In this document: positions 22,643 through 23,931 of the stretch, in pieces
How the letters are laid out: every line of letters starts with the position of its first letter
Position numbering within the stretch: the stretch's first letter is position 1
NCBI GenBank assembly: GCA_036835375.1
Contig: DAITMB010000079.1
Span: 1-23,931, forward strand
DNA: 23,931 nt
From: JANQTF01 sp036835375
GTDB taxonomy: Bacteria; Bacteroidota; Bacteroidia; J057
Direction: 5' to 3'
Position numbers and translations under genes: made by a program
Notes under the pieces: model-generated
The model's input: only the letters and a program-made list of their open reading frames with translations
Told to the model about the DNA's origin: nothing
The model's database searches: none

Positions 22643-23931
22643 ATGAAAGCTTGTACCTTGATCGTTTTTCTGATAAGTTATGTCTCGCTCTGGGCCCAGA
22701 CCAATACGCAGGTGTTGCGCGGGACCGTCTCGGATGCCGACTCTCGACAACCCTTGGCTGGAGCCAAAATAGTGGTCGAAGGAGTCACACCACCCCTTGG
22801 TGCCATAGCCGATGCGAGCGGTCGATTTGTGCTGGAGAATGTCCCATTTGGACGGCGGCAAGTGGTGGCAAGCATGGTCGGGTACGCGGATTCACGTTCA
22901 GATTTTTTGGTGATCGGGTCGAACAGGGAAGTGGTGGTGGACTTGCTCTTGTCCGAGCAGGTCGGAGAGGCCCAGGTGGGAGAAGTGAGCATCACTGCTT
23001 CGGAATACCCACACAAGGCGGTGAATCCACTTTCGGTGGTGAGCACCCGCTCTTTTTCTGCGGAAGAAACCCAGCGCTATGCCGCTGCGGTGAACGATCC
23101 GGGCCGCATGGCGCTCACTTATCCGGGCGTGCAGCAAGGAGGCGACGATTCTGAAAATGACATCATCATTCGGGGGAACTCTTCCTTTGGGATGCTCTGG
23201 CGACTCGAAGGGATTGACATTCCCAACCCCAACCACTTTGCCAGACCTGGCACCTCGGGCGGAGGGATCACCGTGTTTAGCGCCCAACTGCTGGCGAATT
23301 CTGACTTTTCTACCGGCGCTTTCCCCGCAGAGTATGGAAACGCCATCTCCGGCGTATTCGACATCAGATTTCGAAAAGGCAACATGGAGCGTCAAGAATA
23401 TCGAGCCAAAGCAAGTCTCCTGGGACTTGATTTTGCTGCCGAAGGTCCCATTGAGAAGGGGCGGTCCTCCTATTTGGCGAATTACCGATATTCTACCCTT
23501 GGCTTGCTCAACAACATGGGCTTCTACCTTGTGGGAGAGCGTGTGAGCAATGATTTTCAGGATTTTTCTTTTAATCTGGCGTTTGATCTCAAAGATGGAA
23601 AGAGCTTCATCACGGTCTTCGGGATGGGAGGGCTGAGCCTGGAGCACTATGAGCCTGTGGCAGATCCCACCGCGCGGGAAGCGGGGGTCGCCAACCATTG
23701 GGAAGACCGTTTTCAGGGGAGCAATATGGCCGCCGTCGGGATGACTTATACCCGGCTGATCGACGACAAATCCTACCTCAAGGGGGTGGTGGCGGTGATG
23801 GCGAGTGATATTTTTCGCAGGTTTGATACGCTCAGCCTTTCGGATCAGCGCTACCGATACAACACGGAGCAGTACCTCGACCAGCGGCTGGTGAGCTCGC
23901 TCACCTATTCCCGAAAGATCTCTCCCCGGAC
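22643..23931 (+). CDS. TonB-dependent outer-membrane receptor, N-terminal part (cut by window edge)
   Basis: The frame starts at ATG 22643 and stays open to the window end, giving 429 complete codons and no stop. A signal peptide (MKACTLIVFLISYVSLWAQ) is followed by a CarboxypepD_reg-like beta domain (about 22-105: VLRGTVSDADSRQPLAGAKI, then GRFVLENVPFG and SMVGY). A TonB plug follows, with NDPGRMALTYPGVQ, the IIIRGNSS motif, GIDIPNPNHF and EYGNAISGVFDIRF. Barrel strands begin after about residue 255. It imports a substrate across the outer membrane using TonB energy; the ligand is unknown and no SusD-like partner is seen here. Barrel and C-terminus lie beyond the window. Confidence 0.88.
   Translation, partial: MKACTLIVFLISYVSLWAQTNTQVLRGTVSDADSRQPLAGAKIVVEGVTPPLGAIADASGRFVLENVPFGRRQVVASMVGYADSRSDFLVIGSNREVVVDLLLSEQVGEAQVGEVSITASEYPHKAVNPLSVVSTRSFSAEETQRYAAAVNDPGRMALTYPGVQQGGDDSENDIIIRGNSSFGMLWRLEGIDIPNPNHFARPGTSGGGITVFSAQLLANSDFSTGAFPAEYGNAISGVFDIRFRKGNMERQEYRAKASLLGLDFAAEGPIEKGRSSYLANYRYSTLGLLNNMGFYLVGERVSNDFQDFSFNLAFDLKDGKSFITVFGMGGLSLEHYEPVADPTAREAGVANHWEDRFQGSNMAAVGMTYTRLIDDKSYLKGVVAVMASDIFRRFDTLSLSDQRYRYNTEQYLDQRLVSSLTYSRKISPR

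Noticed and set aside
22898..23698. 266-codon open frame on the minus strand
   Set aside because: It is antisense to the TonB-dependent receptor, whose plug motifs read cleanly on the plus strand with no stop.
1..23931. CRISPR array, tRNA/rRNA genes, insertion sequences, phage genes or attachment sites
   Set aside because: I saw no regularly spaced repeats, no transposase or integrase motifs and no tRNA-like cloverleaf; the gene content is core and envelope.

Overview
The window looks like chromosomal DNA from a member of the Bacteroidota, perhaps Saprospiria or Cytophagia; the exact taxon cannot be fixed from sequence alone. The evidence is a CarboxypepD_reg-type TonB-dependent receptor, a dihydroorotase with the DDQVHFREPG signature, a CcmE with CxxxY instead of HxxxY, signal peptides ending in a QA-Q or QG-Q pattern, and two candidate TTG/TAnnTTTG promoters. 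I see no tRNA, rRNA, CRISPR array, transposase, integrase or phage gene. Most of the region is ordinary core and envelope genes.

Layout. 1-90: inverted and direct repeats beyond the end of lysA. 91-2953 (minus): lysA, a small conserved Bacteroidota protein and a DUF434/DUF5616-type protein. 3296-7979 (plus): a System I cytochrome c maturation run, ccmC-ccmD-ccmE-ccmF, ending at a hairpin. 8129-10745 (minus): an outer-membrane beta-barrel protein, a peroxiredoxin-like protein and a TlpA/ResA-like thioredoxin. 11033-12286 (plus): a PabB-type chorismate-utilising enzyme. 12357-15173 (minus): a small HTH protein with a clear terminator, a short-chain dehydrogenase and dihydroorotase. 15451-16080 (plus): a deoxynucleoside kinase. 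16156-22370 (minus): four exported proteins, namely a transglutaminase-like protein, a DUF4384 protein, an LPP20-like protein and a secreted TPR/Ig-like/caspase-fold protease. 22643 to the window end (plus): the N-terminal part of a TonB-dependent receptor, cut by the window edge.

How they fit together. The ccm genes move heme and attach it to apocytochromes at the outer face of the inner membrane. ccmA, ccmB and the apocytochrome-handling thiol components are not next to them, although two exported thioredoxin-fold proteins lie about 1.5-3 kb downstream. LysA, PabB, dihydroorotase and the deoxynucleoside kinase serve lysine, folate, pyrimidine and dNTP metabolism. The best candidate for an undescribed system is the 16.2-22.4 kb block. 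It puts a caspase-like protease, with calcium-loop-like motifs, beside an LPP20-like protein, a possible FlgT_N-like/DUF4384 protein and a Cys-His-Asp transglutaminase-like protein, all predicted to leave the cytoplasm. That these four act together is inference from context.
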